A stretch of 12,858 bases of DNA, taken from positions 1 through 12,858 of the forward strand of contig DATIVK010000260.1 of assembly GCA_035465955.1 (NCBI GenBank), given 5' to 3'. Positions 1 through 6,224 of this stretch are shown here, piece after piece. The DNA is from DATIVK01 sp035465955. GTDB taxonomy: Bacteria; Myxococcota; Myxococcia; Myxococcales; Anaeromyxobacteraceae. The notes under the pieces were generated by a model. That model was not told where the DNA came from. It made no database searches and saw only the letters and a program-made list of their open reading frames with translations. A program made the translations under genes and the position numbers. Numbering within the stretch: the first letter of the stretch is position 1; the number at the start of each line of letters is the position of its first letter.

Positions 1-387
1 CCGGGCCCGGGCCAGCGCGAGGAGCGCCCGCGCGGCGAGCGGCGGGTCGCCGATGCGGAGCGCCACCGCCGAGGCGTCCTCGAGCTGGATCGCCGCCTCG
101 ACCGGCTGGCCGGCGGCGAGGAGCGCCGTCCCGAGCCGGTAGCCGACGTCCGCCGCCGTCCTCCGGTCGTCGGCGGCCCGCGCGGCGGCCAGCGCCCGCG
201 CATAGGCGTACGCCGCGGCCGCCGGATCGCCCATCGCGCGCGCCTCGTCCCCCGAGGCGCGGTGGACCGTCGCCCGCTCCACGGCCGGCGGGGGTCGCTG
301 CGCCGACGAGCAGGCGGCGAGGAGCGCGAGGAGCACGGCGATGGGCTCCAGGCCGTGGGCCGCGCGGCCACCGGAGGCGCCGATCAC
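1..387 (-). CDS. Lipoprotein with TPR-like helices, last gene of the Mla-type operon (3' end outside window)
   Basis: The gene reads leftward off the window edge, so only its first ~129 codons are visible. I start it at the GTG whose last two bases are the first two of the upstream MCE gene's TGA (GTGA overlap). A GGAAGG lies about 9 nt before it, inside the upstream gene. The N-terminus holds a hydrophobic stretch (residues ~16-25, IAVLLALLAA) ending in a good lipobox, LLAAC, with the lipidated Cys at about residue 26. After a Pro-rich linker the rest is Ala-rich and helical, with a rhythm like tetratricopeptide repeats (for example YAYARALAAARAADD and GYRLGTALLAAGQPVEAA). As the fourth gene of a permease/ATPase/MCE operon it is a candidate outer-membrane or periplasmic partner of the transporter. 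That role is inferred from position; I recognise no named family. It is not an MlaC or MlaA look-alike in the visible part. Confidence 0.7.
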   Translation of the reverse strand, partial: MIGASGGRAAHGLEPIAVLLALLAACSSAQRPPPAVERATVHRASGDEARAMGDPAAAAYAYARALAAARAADDRRTAADVGYRLGTALLAAGQPVEAAIQLEDASAVALRIGDPPLAARALLALARAR

Positions 388-1424
388 CGCGCACCGCCTT
401 CCACGGCAGGCGCCGGGGCGTCGAGCACGGCCGGGGGGACCGGCACCGGCCCGGGCCCCTCCATCGAGCCCCGGAGCAGCCAGTGGCGCTGCATCCCCTC
501 GAGCGTCTGGTTGGTCCGGAGCAGGAGCCGCTCGGTCTGATCCATCATCGCCGGGATGGAGTCGGCCCGCTTCTTCAGCTGCGCCGTCAGCACCTCGGCG
601 TCGCCGGCGACCTTCCCCGTCCCCTCCAGGATCTTCGCGATGTCGGCCCAGCTCCGGTGGAGGTCCGCGAGCAGCGCGGCGATCCGGTCGTGGAGCGCCG
701 GATCCTTCACGAGGTGGCCTGCCGTCCCCTCCCCTGCGTTGACCGCCGCGAGCAGCGCGTCGAGCTCGGCGAGGAGGGCGCCCGCGCGCGCCGCGACCCG
801 CTCGCGCTCCAGCTGCCCCACGAGGCGCGAGCCGTTGGCGAGGAGCGACGCCGCGTGCGTGCCGGCCCGCCCCTCGACCGCCTGGCCCGCGAGCGCGTTC
901 GCGTTCTCCAGCAGCAGCCTGACCTGCTTGGTGATGGCGGGCACCTCGACCGCGAGGACGGAGGCGACGTCCTCCAGCTCCCCGAAGAGGTCGCCCTGGG
1001 CGATGCCGGGGAGCTCCGCGCCGCGCGGGAACGGCGAGGTCTCGGTCCCCGGCGTCAGCTCGATCGCCAGCTCGCCGACGAGCCCGGCGATGGGGACGCG
1101 CAGGATCGCCTTGGAGTCGGCCCGTAGCGCCTCGAGCGAGTCGGTCGTCACCCGCATCGTGACGTGGCTCCGCTCGATCCCCTCGAGGCGGATCCCGGTC
1201 ACCTCGCCCACCCGCTCGCCGGCGAGCCGCACCGGCACGCCCTTGTGGATCACGGCGGCCTTCTCCGCGAGGAAGACGGCCCCGAGATCGGTCCGCCGCT
1301 CGAACCAGCGGCGCCCCGTGCCGACGGCGAGGAGGCCGACGAGGGCGATCACGAGCGACCCGAGGACGAAGACGCCCACGATCTCCCGGACGTAGCGGAA
1401 CCTGAAGGGCTCGTGGAGGCTCAT
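384..1424 (-). CDS. MlaD/MCE-domain protein, substrate-binding subunit of a lipid ABC transporter
   Basis: A 346-residue protein with one N-terminal membrane anchor (residues ~14-34, IVGVFVLGSLVIALVGLLAV). An MCE/MlaD domain follows (~45-125), recognisable from the pattern AAVIHKGVPVRLAGERVGEVTGI and then the IAGLVGELAIELTPG strand pair. The remaining ~200 residues are mostly helical and amphipathic, followed by a short Pro-rich end. MCE proteins of this kind form hexameric rings in the periplasm and bind lipids moving between the inner and outer membranes. The ATG overlaps the stop of the ATP-binding subunit (ATGA), with no Shine-Dalgarno of its own, so translation is probably coupled. It is longer than E. 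coli MlaD (about 180 residues), because of the helical tail seen in many MCE proteins. Direction of transport and substrate cannot be told from sequence. Confidence 0.9.
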   Translation of the reverse strand: MSLHEPFRFRYVREIVGVFVLGSLVIALVGLLAVGTGRRWFERRTDLGAVFLAEKAAVIHKGVPVRLAGERVGEVTGIRLEGIERSHVTMRVTTDSLEALRADSKAILRVPIAGLVGELAIELTPGTETSPFPRGAELPGIAQGDLFGELEDVASVLAVEVPAITKQVRLLLENANALAGQAVEGRAGTHAASLLANGSRLVGQLERERVAARAGALLAELDALLAAVNAGEGTAGHLVKDPALHDRIAALLADLHRSWADIAKILEGTGKVAGDAEVLTAQLKKRADSIPAMMDQTERLLLRTNQTLEGMQRHWLLRGSMEGPGPVPVPPAVLDAPAPAVEGGAR

Positions 1425-2083
1425 GCGGTGGCCGTGGAGGCGAGGAGGAGCGTCCGCGCGCCGAGGGCGGCGCCGACGCGGAAGTCGTTGGAGGCAGCGA
1501 GCACGGCGGCGCCGAGCGCGCCCGCGGCCTTCCCGAGCCGGTCGGCGATCTCGTCGGCCGCGCCGGCGTCGAGGTCCTCGGTCGGGTCGTCGACGACGAG
1601 CAGGACGGGGTCGAGGAGGATCGCGCGGGCGAGGATCACGCGCCGCCGCGTGAGCACCGACGCGATCGGCGGGATGGCGGCGGGGAGCTCCCCGAGGCCG
1701 AAGCGGTCGGCGGCGCGGAGGGCGGCCTCGGGCACCTCCGCCGAGCCGAGCCGCCGGTGGTAGCGGAGGGGGAGGAGCAGGTTGTCCCGCAGCGGCAGGT
1801 TGGAGAGCAGCGCGCCGACGCGCGGCGAGTAGCCGATCCGCGCGAAGAGCGCCTCGGCCTCCTCGCGCGGCAGCGTGGCGGCGTCCCGACCCAGCAGGCG
1901 GACCGTGCCGGCGGCCGGCGCGTCCAGCCCCATCGCCGCGCGCAGGATCCCGCTCGTCGCCTCGACGGGGCCAGCGACGACGAGCCGCTCCCCGGGCGCG
2001 AGGAGGAGGTCGAACTTGCGGACGAGCGGCCGACCGTCGCGGTCGTCGAGGGAGAGCCCGGAGATCTCGAGGGCGGGGGTCAC
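1421..2083 (-). CDS. MlaF-like ABC ATP-binding subunit with degenerate ATPase motifs (probable pseudo-ATPase)
   Basis: A 220-residue ABC nucleotide-binding fold, located where MlaF sits between MlaE and MlaD. The start is the GTG overlapping the permease stop (GTGA). The open frame runs further upstream, but only as a shadow of the permease. The fold is clear from PALEISGLSLDDRDGRPLV, LLAPGERLVVAGP, GTVRLLGRDAATLPREE and RRRVILARAILLDPVLLVVDDP. The catalytic positions are not kept. The Walker A region (38-45) reads GPVEATSG, with Ser at 44 where Lys is expected. The Q-loop Gln is replaced (IGYSPR, 83-88). The signature LSGGQ is ASVLT (141-145). Walker B keeps Asp165, but the catalytic Glu is Asp166. 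The switch His is Asn199 (AASND). The D-loop ends in DLD. There is no frameshift or stop, so the frame is under selection. It may be structural, or may pair with an active ATPase encoded elsewhere. Family assignment is firm; loss of hydrolysis is inferred. Confidence 0.85.
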   Translation of the reverse strand: MTPALEISGLSLDDRDGRPLVRKFDLLLAPGERLVVAGPVEATSGILRAAMGLDAPAAGTVRLLGRDAATLPREEAEALFARIGYSPRVGALLSNLPLRDNLLLPLRYHRRLGSAEVPEAALRAADRFGLGELPAAIPPIASVLTRRRVILARAILLDPVLLVVDDPTEDLDAGAADEIADRLGKAAGALGAAVLAASNDFRVGAALGARTLLLASTATA

Positions 2084-2829
2084 GCGACGTAGACGAGCGC
2101 CGTGACGAGGGCGTCCCAGAGGAAGACCGCGGAGAGCGAGCGGACCACCGCGGCCGTGACGGCGGGCGGGACCGCCGTCACGCTGCGGGAGGCCGAGAGC
2201 CCCTCGTGGCAGCTGATGGCGGCCATGAGGAGGCCCGGCACGAGGGTCTTCGCGAGGACCACGAGGTGGTCCAGCGGCTGGAGGTTCTCGCCGACGAGCC
2301 GCAGGATCTCGCCCGCCCCGGTCCGCTCGGCGAGCAGCGCGGTGAGCCCCGCGCCGGCGCCGAGCGACACGGTGACGAAGACGACCGTGAGGCACATGAC
2401 CGCCACCGCCACGCCCGTGAGCCGCGGGAGGACGAGGTACTCGAAGGGATCCACCCCCATCGCCACGAGGGAGTCGACCTCGCGCCCGACCCGCATGTTG
2501 CCGAGCTCGGCGGCGATGGCGCTGCACGACCGCGCCACGACGATCGTGCCGACCACGAGCGGTCCGAGCTCGCGGACGATCGCGACCACGAGCAGCCGCC
2601 CGACCCCCTCCGCGACGCCGCCGCCGAGCCGCGCCTGCACGACGACGATCACCGCGACGAGGCCTGCGAGGAGCGCCGTGAACGGGATCGCCTGGACCCC
2701 CGTGAAGAGGATCTGCCGGTAGAGCACCGCGCGGACGACCGGCCGCATCCGCCCGCGCGCGACGGTGAGGGCGTGGAGCGCGTACCCGATGATCGCGGAG
2801 ATCCGCACGGCGTAGGCCGCCGAGTCCAC
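2080..2829 (-). CDS. MlaE-family permease of a lipid ABC transporter
   Basis: An integral membrane protein of 249 residues, close to the usual MlaE length. Family landmarks in order: YRQILFTGVQAIPFTALLAG (~37-56), VRELGPLVVGTIVVARSCSA (~85-104) and AELGNMRVGREVDSLVAMGVDP (~107-128, the coupling-loop region contacting the ATPase). Then come LPRLTGVAVAVMCLTVVFV and a C-terminal pair around SCHEGLSASRSVTAVPPAVT and VVRSLSAVFLWDALVTAL. Hydrophobic segments fit 5-6 membrane spans. I chose GTG 2829 because a perfect GGAGG lies 7 nt upstream. A TTG at 2877 would add 16 residues and cannot be excluded. It is the first gene of a four-gene operon and overlaps the ATP-binding subunit by 4 nt. It should form the inner-membrane core of the transporter. 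Confidence 0.9.
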   Translation of the reverse strand: MDSAAYAVRISAIIGYALHALTVARGRMRPVVRAVLYRQILFTGVQAIPFTALLAGLVAVIVVVQARLGGGVAEGVGRLLVVAIVRELGPLVVGTIVVARSCSAIAAELGNMRVGREVDSLVAMGVDPFEYLVLPRLTGVAVAVMCLTVVFVTVSLGAGAGLTALLAERTGAGEILRLVGENLQPLDHLVVLAKTLVPGLLMAAISCHEGLSASRSVTAVPPAVTAAVVRSLSAVFLWDALVTALVYVA

Positions 2830-2942
2830 GACGGCGCCTCCGACGGCGCGGGAGAGTGCGAGCAGGCTGCGCAGCAAGGAGGACCCCGGGGCGAGGCTAG
2901 CACGGCCCCCACCGGCCGTGCGCCGGACGGGCGTCCCTCGAC

Positions 2943-2972
2943 CTTGCGACCCGCGCGCTCCGCAAGTAGCGT
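2943..2972 (+). promoter_or_regulatory. Candidate promoter overlapped by an inverted repeat, in the 151-bp divergent intergenic region
   Basis: The gap between the permease gene and the rightward lipoprotein gene holds TTGCGA (2944-2949), a 17-bp spacer, and TAGCGT (2967-2972), a weak match to a sigma-70-type -35/-10 pair. A perfect inverted repeat CTTGCG (2943-2948) / CGCAAG (2961-2966) covers the -35 and spacer, as an operator might. The -10 ends 8 bp before the GTG of the lipoprotein gene, and no Shine-Dalgarno sequence is seen there. The transcript could therefore be leaderless. No clear promoter was found for the leftward operon in the same gap. Confidence 0.3.
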
Positions 2973-2980
2973 CCTCCCCC

Positions 2981-3634
2981 GTGAGACGCTCAGCCCTGCC
3001 ATCGCTTCTCGTCCTCGTCGCGGCGGCCGCCGCCTGCGCGCTCGGCCCGCGCCCGGGCCCGCCGCCCGATGCCCCCACCGAGTCCGCGCTCACGGCAGCG
3101 CCGCCGCCGGACGTCTGCAAGGTCGCGCCGGCCGCCCTGCGCCGGATCGGCCCGATCGAGGCCGGGACCACCCCCTTCGCCGAGGTGCTCGCGCTGCTCG
3201 GCGCGCCGCCGCAAGCGCCCGGGGGCGAGCGCGCCTGCTGGCTCCTGGCCGGCTCCCCGGGCGTGGCCCTCTTCGCGAACGGGCGGGCGGGCGAGCAGCC
3301 CGTGCGCTCGCTCGCGCTTGCCGAGCCGGGGCCCGACGCCGCGACCGCGTGCGGGACCACGGCCGCGATCCCGGCGCCGCTCGCGCTCGAGGCGGGGCTG
3401 CGGCCCGGCATGTCGCGCGAGGAGGTCGAGCGGATCCTGGGGCCGCTCACGGTGCAGGACGGTGGCGCCTTCGGGAAGGAGTGCTGCGGGCTGGAGCAGA
3501 CGGGCGTCGGCGAGAAGGGGCCGGTCTACGGCTTCGGCTGCAGCGCCGTCCTCGGCGCCTTCCGGGACGGCCACCTCGCGAGCCTCCTCGTGTCACGCTA
3601 CGCGCCGCCCGCCGCCGGGGAGGAGGCCCGCTGA
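2981..3634 (+). CDS. Cys-rich lipoprotein with two BamE/SmpA-like motifs
   Basis: A 217-residue exported protein. The N-terminus is RR followed by a hydrophobic run and Cys19 (AAAAAC), a weak but usable lipobox. A Pro-rich linker follows (~22-44). Two segments resemble the 'G-x-t-x-x-e-V-x-x-x-l-G-x-P' helix-turn pattern of BamE/SmpA-type small lipoproteins: residues ~59-77 (IEAGTTPFAEVLALLGAPP) and ~138-155 (GLRPGMSREEVERILGPL). Besides the lipid Cys there are six more (CK at 46, CW at 86, CG at 124, CC at 168-169, C at 187), enough for three periplasmic disulfides. The start is GTG 2981, since upstream in-frame codons lie in the promoter region and lack signal-peptide character. It is transcribed away from the Mla-type operon, so any link to it is speculative. 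The function is unknown; the BamE resemblance is by motif only. Confidence 0.75.
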   Translation: MRRSALPSLLVLVAAAAACALGPRPGPPPDAPTESALTAAPPPDVCKVAPAALRRIGPIEAGTTPFAEVLALLGAPPQAPGGERACWLLAGSPGVALFANGRAGEQPVRSLALAEPGPDAATACGTTAAIPAPLALEAGLRPGMSREEVERILGPLTVQDGGAFGKECCGLEQTGVGEKGPVYGFGCSAVLGAFRDGHLASLLVSRYAPPAAGEEAR

Positions 3635-3673
3635 GGCGGCCCCGGATTCGCGCGGCCCCCGCTGAGGTAGGTA

Positions 3674-3723
3674 TGCGGGCCCGCACCCGGCCAACCCCGG
3701 GTCGACCCCGCCCCATCGGGGCG
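3674..3723. terminator. Cluster of three palindromes, possible terminator of the upstream lipoprotein gene
   Basis: Within 50 bp and starting 40 bp after the lipoprotein stop lie three elements: a perfect 12-bp palindrome TGCGGGCCCGCA (3674-3685), a 10-bp palindrome GGGTCGACCC (3699-3708), and a hairpin CGCCCC-ATC-GGGGCG (3709-3723). None is followed by a T-run, so a classical intrinsic terminator is not shown. In a genome this rich in G and C such hairpins may still end transcripts or serve as binding sites. The surrounding stretch 3635-3799 holds no gene I can support. Confidence 0.35.
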
Positions 3724-3784
3724 ATCGGCCCCCGCGTCCCGGTTCGGTTTGGCCCGCCTGCGCCCCCGAACTGACGGCAAGTTC

Positions 3785-3854
3785 GATAATTTCAGTGGCG
3801 CTGCGGCGTTAGGTCGCAGCCGCGAACGGCCCGTTCGAAACGGGCTTCGGCGCG
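3785..3854 (+). promoter_or_regulatory. Candidate -10 element and structured leader upstream of the hybrid kinase gene
   Basis: An unusually A+T-rich patch contains GATAAT (3785-3790), one base from a consensus -10. No -35 at a proper distance was found. Downstream are two strong hairpins. One is GCTGCG (3800-3805) paired with CGCAGC (3815-3820) around a 9-nt loop. The other is GCCCG-TTCGAAA-CGGGC (3829-3845), whose stem extends outward through CGAA (3823-3826) and TTCG (3846-3849) after a 2-nt bulge. Both would lie in the 5' leader if transcription starts near 3797. They match no riboswitch class I can name. Confidence 0.35.
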
Positions 3855-3863
3855 GGGACGTCG

Positions 3864-6224
3864 ATGGCGGGAGGTCCTCGGTTTGCACCTCCCGGGCGAC
3901 CCACGATGAACGCCGAGATCTCCCCCACCAAAGCCCGAGGCGAGCGGACCCTGGCGGGGCGGCTCACCTCCCACCTCGTGGTCGGCGTGGCGCTCGTCTT
4001 CGCGGTCACCAGCCTCCTCGGCACGGCGCTGGTCGCCCGCAGCGAGCGCCGCTCGTGGGAGGCCCGTACCGAGGAGTATGCGCGCGACCTCGCCGACGGC
4101 TTCGCCGAGCCCCTCGCCCGGGGGGACCTCGGGAGCGTCGCGCTCGCGAGCCGGGCGTTCGCCCAGGCCGACGCGGTGACCTGGCTCCGGCTCACCGACG
4201 TCGACGGCAGCGCCCTCTACACCTTCGGGGAGCACGGCCGCGACGCCATCTACGCGTCGTCGGCGATCCTGCACGCGGGCACGCTCCTCGGCCGCATCGA
4301 GGTCGGCGTCGGCCGCAGCAGCTACCGGAGGACGCTCCTCACCTCGCTCGAGCTGAACGCGGCGACCGCGGCCGCGGTCCTCCTCGCGCTGCTCGCCTCG
4401 GGGCTGCTCCTGCGCCGGACGCTCAGGGAGCCGCTGCGCCAGCTCGTCGCGCTCCTCGACCGGGTCTCCTTCGGCCAGTTCCCGGAGCAGGTGACCGAGC
4501 CGCGCTACCGCGAGTTCGCGTCGATCGTGCGGAGCTTCGGCCGCATGGCGGCCCGCGTCCGCGTCGGCGAGGCGTCGCTCGTGGACGCGAACGCCCAGCT
4601 GCGCGAGGAGATCGGCCGCCGGGAGGAGGCGGGGCGGGCCCTGAGCGCCGCGGAGAAGGCCGCGAGCGAGAGCGCCCTGCTGCTCGAGCACCTCCTCGAC
4701 GCGACGCCGGTGGGCGTGGCGCTGTCCCTGGACCGGACCGTCAAGCGCGTGAACCGGCGCTTCTGCGAGATGACCGGCTTCGACTTCGACGAGCTGTCCG
4801 GGATGGGCTTCCGCCGGCTCTACTCCGACGAGGCGGAGTTCCAGCGCGTCGGGGACCAGATCTACCTCGAGGCGCGCGAGCGGGGCTTCGGCGCCGTCGA
4901 GTCGGTCTGGCAGCGCAAGGACGGCACCGCGATCGACGTCCTGCTCCAGGCGCGCGCCCTCGACCCGTGCGACTGGTCGCAGGGGGTCACGATCACGGCC
5001 ACCGACATCACCGCGGCGCGGCGGGCGTCGGCGGAGCGCGACGCCCTGCACGAGCGGCTCTCGCGCTCGCAGAAGCTCGAGGCGATCGGGACGCTCGCCG
5101 GCGGCATCGCGCACGACTTCAACAACATCCTCGGGGCGATCATCGGCTACACCGAGTTCTGCCTGAAGAGCGAGGCCCTGTCCGCGGAGGTGCGCGAGGA
5201 CATGGAGGTGGTGCTGCAGGCCGGCCGGCGCGCCGCCGACCTCGTGCGCCAGATCCTCGCCTTCAGCCGACAGGCCTCCACGGAGCGCGTCTCGGTGCAG
5301 CCGCGCCAAATCGCCAAGGAGGCGCTGAAGCTCATGCGCGCCTCGCTCCCGGCCACCGTCGAGCTCCGGTCGCGCCTCGAGTGCGACGCCGTGGTGCTGG
5401 CCGACCCCGCGCAGCTCCACCAGATCCTCGTCAACCTCTGCACCAACGCGGCGCTCGCCATGCGGGAGCGCGGCGGCGTGCTCGAGGTGGAGCTCGCCGA
5501 GACCCGCTTCGACCCCATGGAGGCGCGGATCGAGGGCGTGGAGCCGCACCGCTTCGTGCGGCTCTCGGTCCGGGACACCGGCTGCGGGATGACGCGCGAG
5601 GTCCAGGAGCGGATCTTCGAGCCGTTCTTCACGACCCGCGGGGAGGGCCAGGGGACCGGCATGGGGCTCGCCGTGGTGCACGGCATCGTGAAGGCCGCCG
5701 GCGGGTACATCACCGTCCGCAGCGCCCTGGGGCGCGGCTCGACCTTCGACGTGCACCTCCCCATCGCCGACGCCGAGGGGGCCGCCCAGGCCGGCCCCGG
5801 GGGGCGCTCCTGCGACGACGGGGACGAGCGGATCCTGCTCGTGGACGACGAGCCGCTGCTCGTCGAGGTGACCCAGCGCGCCCTGGCGCGCGGCGGCTAC
5901 GCGGTCACGCCCTTCACGAGCAGCCGCGACGCGATCCGCGCCTTCGAGGACACGCCCGGCCAGTGGGACGCGATCGTCACGGACATGACCATGCCCAGCG
6001 TGACGGGCGAGGAGCTCGTCCGGCGCGCGCGGCTGCTCCGCCCCGACGTCCCCGTGATCCTCTGCACGGGCTACAGCGAGAAGATGACGCCGCAGATCGC
6101 CGCCTCGCTCGGCGTCGACCGCTTCGCCCTCAAGCCGGTCGCGCCCGCCGACCTGCGCCGCCTGGTGCGGGAGGCGATCGACGCCCGCCGGGCGGCCGCG
6201 CCGCGGCTGCGCCCGGTGGGCTAG
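3864..6224 (+). CDS. Membrane-bound hybrid histidine kinase (sensor-HAMP-PAS-HisKA-HATPase-REC)
   Basis: A 786-residue hybrid sensor kinase. Order: TM1 (~34-58), an extracytoplasmic sensor of about 100 residues, TM2 (~164-184), a HAMP-like linker, a short coiled coil (~236-270), and a PAS domain (~271-388, with RRFCEMTGFDFDEL). The HisKA domain has phosphoacceptor His417 in GGIAHDFNNILG. The HATPase domain has N-box NLCTNAA ~524-530, G1 DTGCGM 571-576, FEPFFTT and G2 GTGMGLA. The C-terminal receiver (~656-775) has acidic pocket Asp661/662, phosphoacceptor Asp707, Thr735 and Lys757. All catalytic positions are intact. ATG 3864 has GGGGA 5 nt upstream; ATG 3906 is the alternative and would remove 14 residues. 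No partner regulator lies next to it, so the phosphate may pass to an unlinked output protein or be tuned by the attached receiver. The signal is unknown. Confidence 0.95.
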   Translation: MAGGPRFAPPGRPTMNAEISPTKARGERTLAGRLTSHLVVGVALVFAVTSLLGTALVARSERRSWEARTEEYARDLADGFAEPLARGDLGSVALASRAFAQADAVTWLRLTDVDGSALYTFGEHGRDAIYASSAILHAGTLLGRIEVGVGRSSYRRTLLTSLELNAATAAAVLLALLASGLLLRRTLREPLRQLVALLDRVSFGQFPEQVTEPRYREFASIVRSFGRMAARVRVGEASLVDANAQLREEIGRREEAGRALSAAEKAASESALLLEHLLDATPVGVALSLDRTVKRVNRRFCEMTGFDFDELSGMGFRRLYSDEAEFQRVGDQIYLEARERGFGAVESVWQRKDGTAIDVLLQARALDPCDWSQGVTITATDITAARRASAERDALHERLSRSQKLEAIGTLAGGIAHDFNNILGAIIGYTEFCLKSEALSAEVREDMEVVLQAGRRAADLVRQILAFSRQASTERVSVQPRQIAKEALKLMRASLPATVELRSRLECDAVVLADPAQLHQILVNLCTNAALAMRERGGVLEVELAETRFDPMEARIEGVEPHRFVRLSVRDTGCGMTREVQERIFEPFFTTRGEGQGTGMGLAVVHGIVKAAGGYITVRSALGRGSTFDVHLPIADAEGAAQAGPGGRSCDDGDERILLVDDEPLLVEVTQRALARGGYAVTPFTSSRDAIRAFEDTPGQWDAIVTDMTMPSVTGEELVRRARLLRPDVPVILCTGYSEKMTPQIAASLGVDRFALKPVAPADLRRLVREAIDARRAAAPRLRPVG
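3868..3909 (+). promoter_or_regulatory. SD/anti-SD hairpin with a possible 8-codon leader peptide coupled to the kinase start
   Basis: CGGGAGGT (3868-3875) can pair perfectly with ACCTCCCG (3887-3894), hiding a strong ribosome-binding site (GGAGGT, 3870-3875). Seven nt after that site is a TTG (3883-3885) that opens an 8-codon frame reading (M)HLPGDPR. Its TGA (3907-3909) overlaps an in-frame kinase ATG (3906-3908) as ATGA, the same junction used between genes elsewhere in this window. If real, leader translation would open the hairpin and deliver ribosomes to the kinase start. The competing reading is that the kinase starts at ATG 3864, which would place this hairpin inside its coding region. 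Confidence 0.3.

Noticed and set aside
2084..2527. N-terminal extension of the ATP-binding subunit frame
   Set aside because: This is the permease gene read in the wrong frame. The ABC fold begins at the GTG at 2083 that overlaps the permease stop.
2830..3450. N-terminal extension of the permease frame
   Set aside because: It crosses the divergent lipoprotein gene and its promoter and is Ser/Gly/Arg-rich. MlaE-type proteins do not carry such an extension, and GTG 2829 has a perfect GGAGG.
2206..3774. Plus-strand frame of 522 codons
   Set aside because: It is antisense to the MlaE-like gene and then out of frame with the lipoprotein gene, with no recognisable domain.
3829..3845. GCCCG-TTCGAAA-CGGGC resembles the T-arm of a tRNA
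   Set aside because: No matching acceptor stem, D-arm or properly spaced anticodon arm exists around it, so no tRNA is present.
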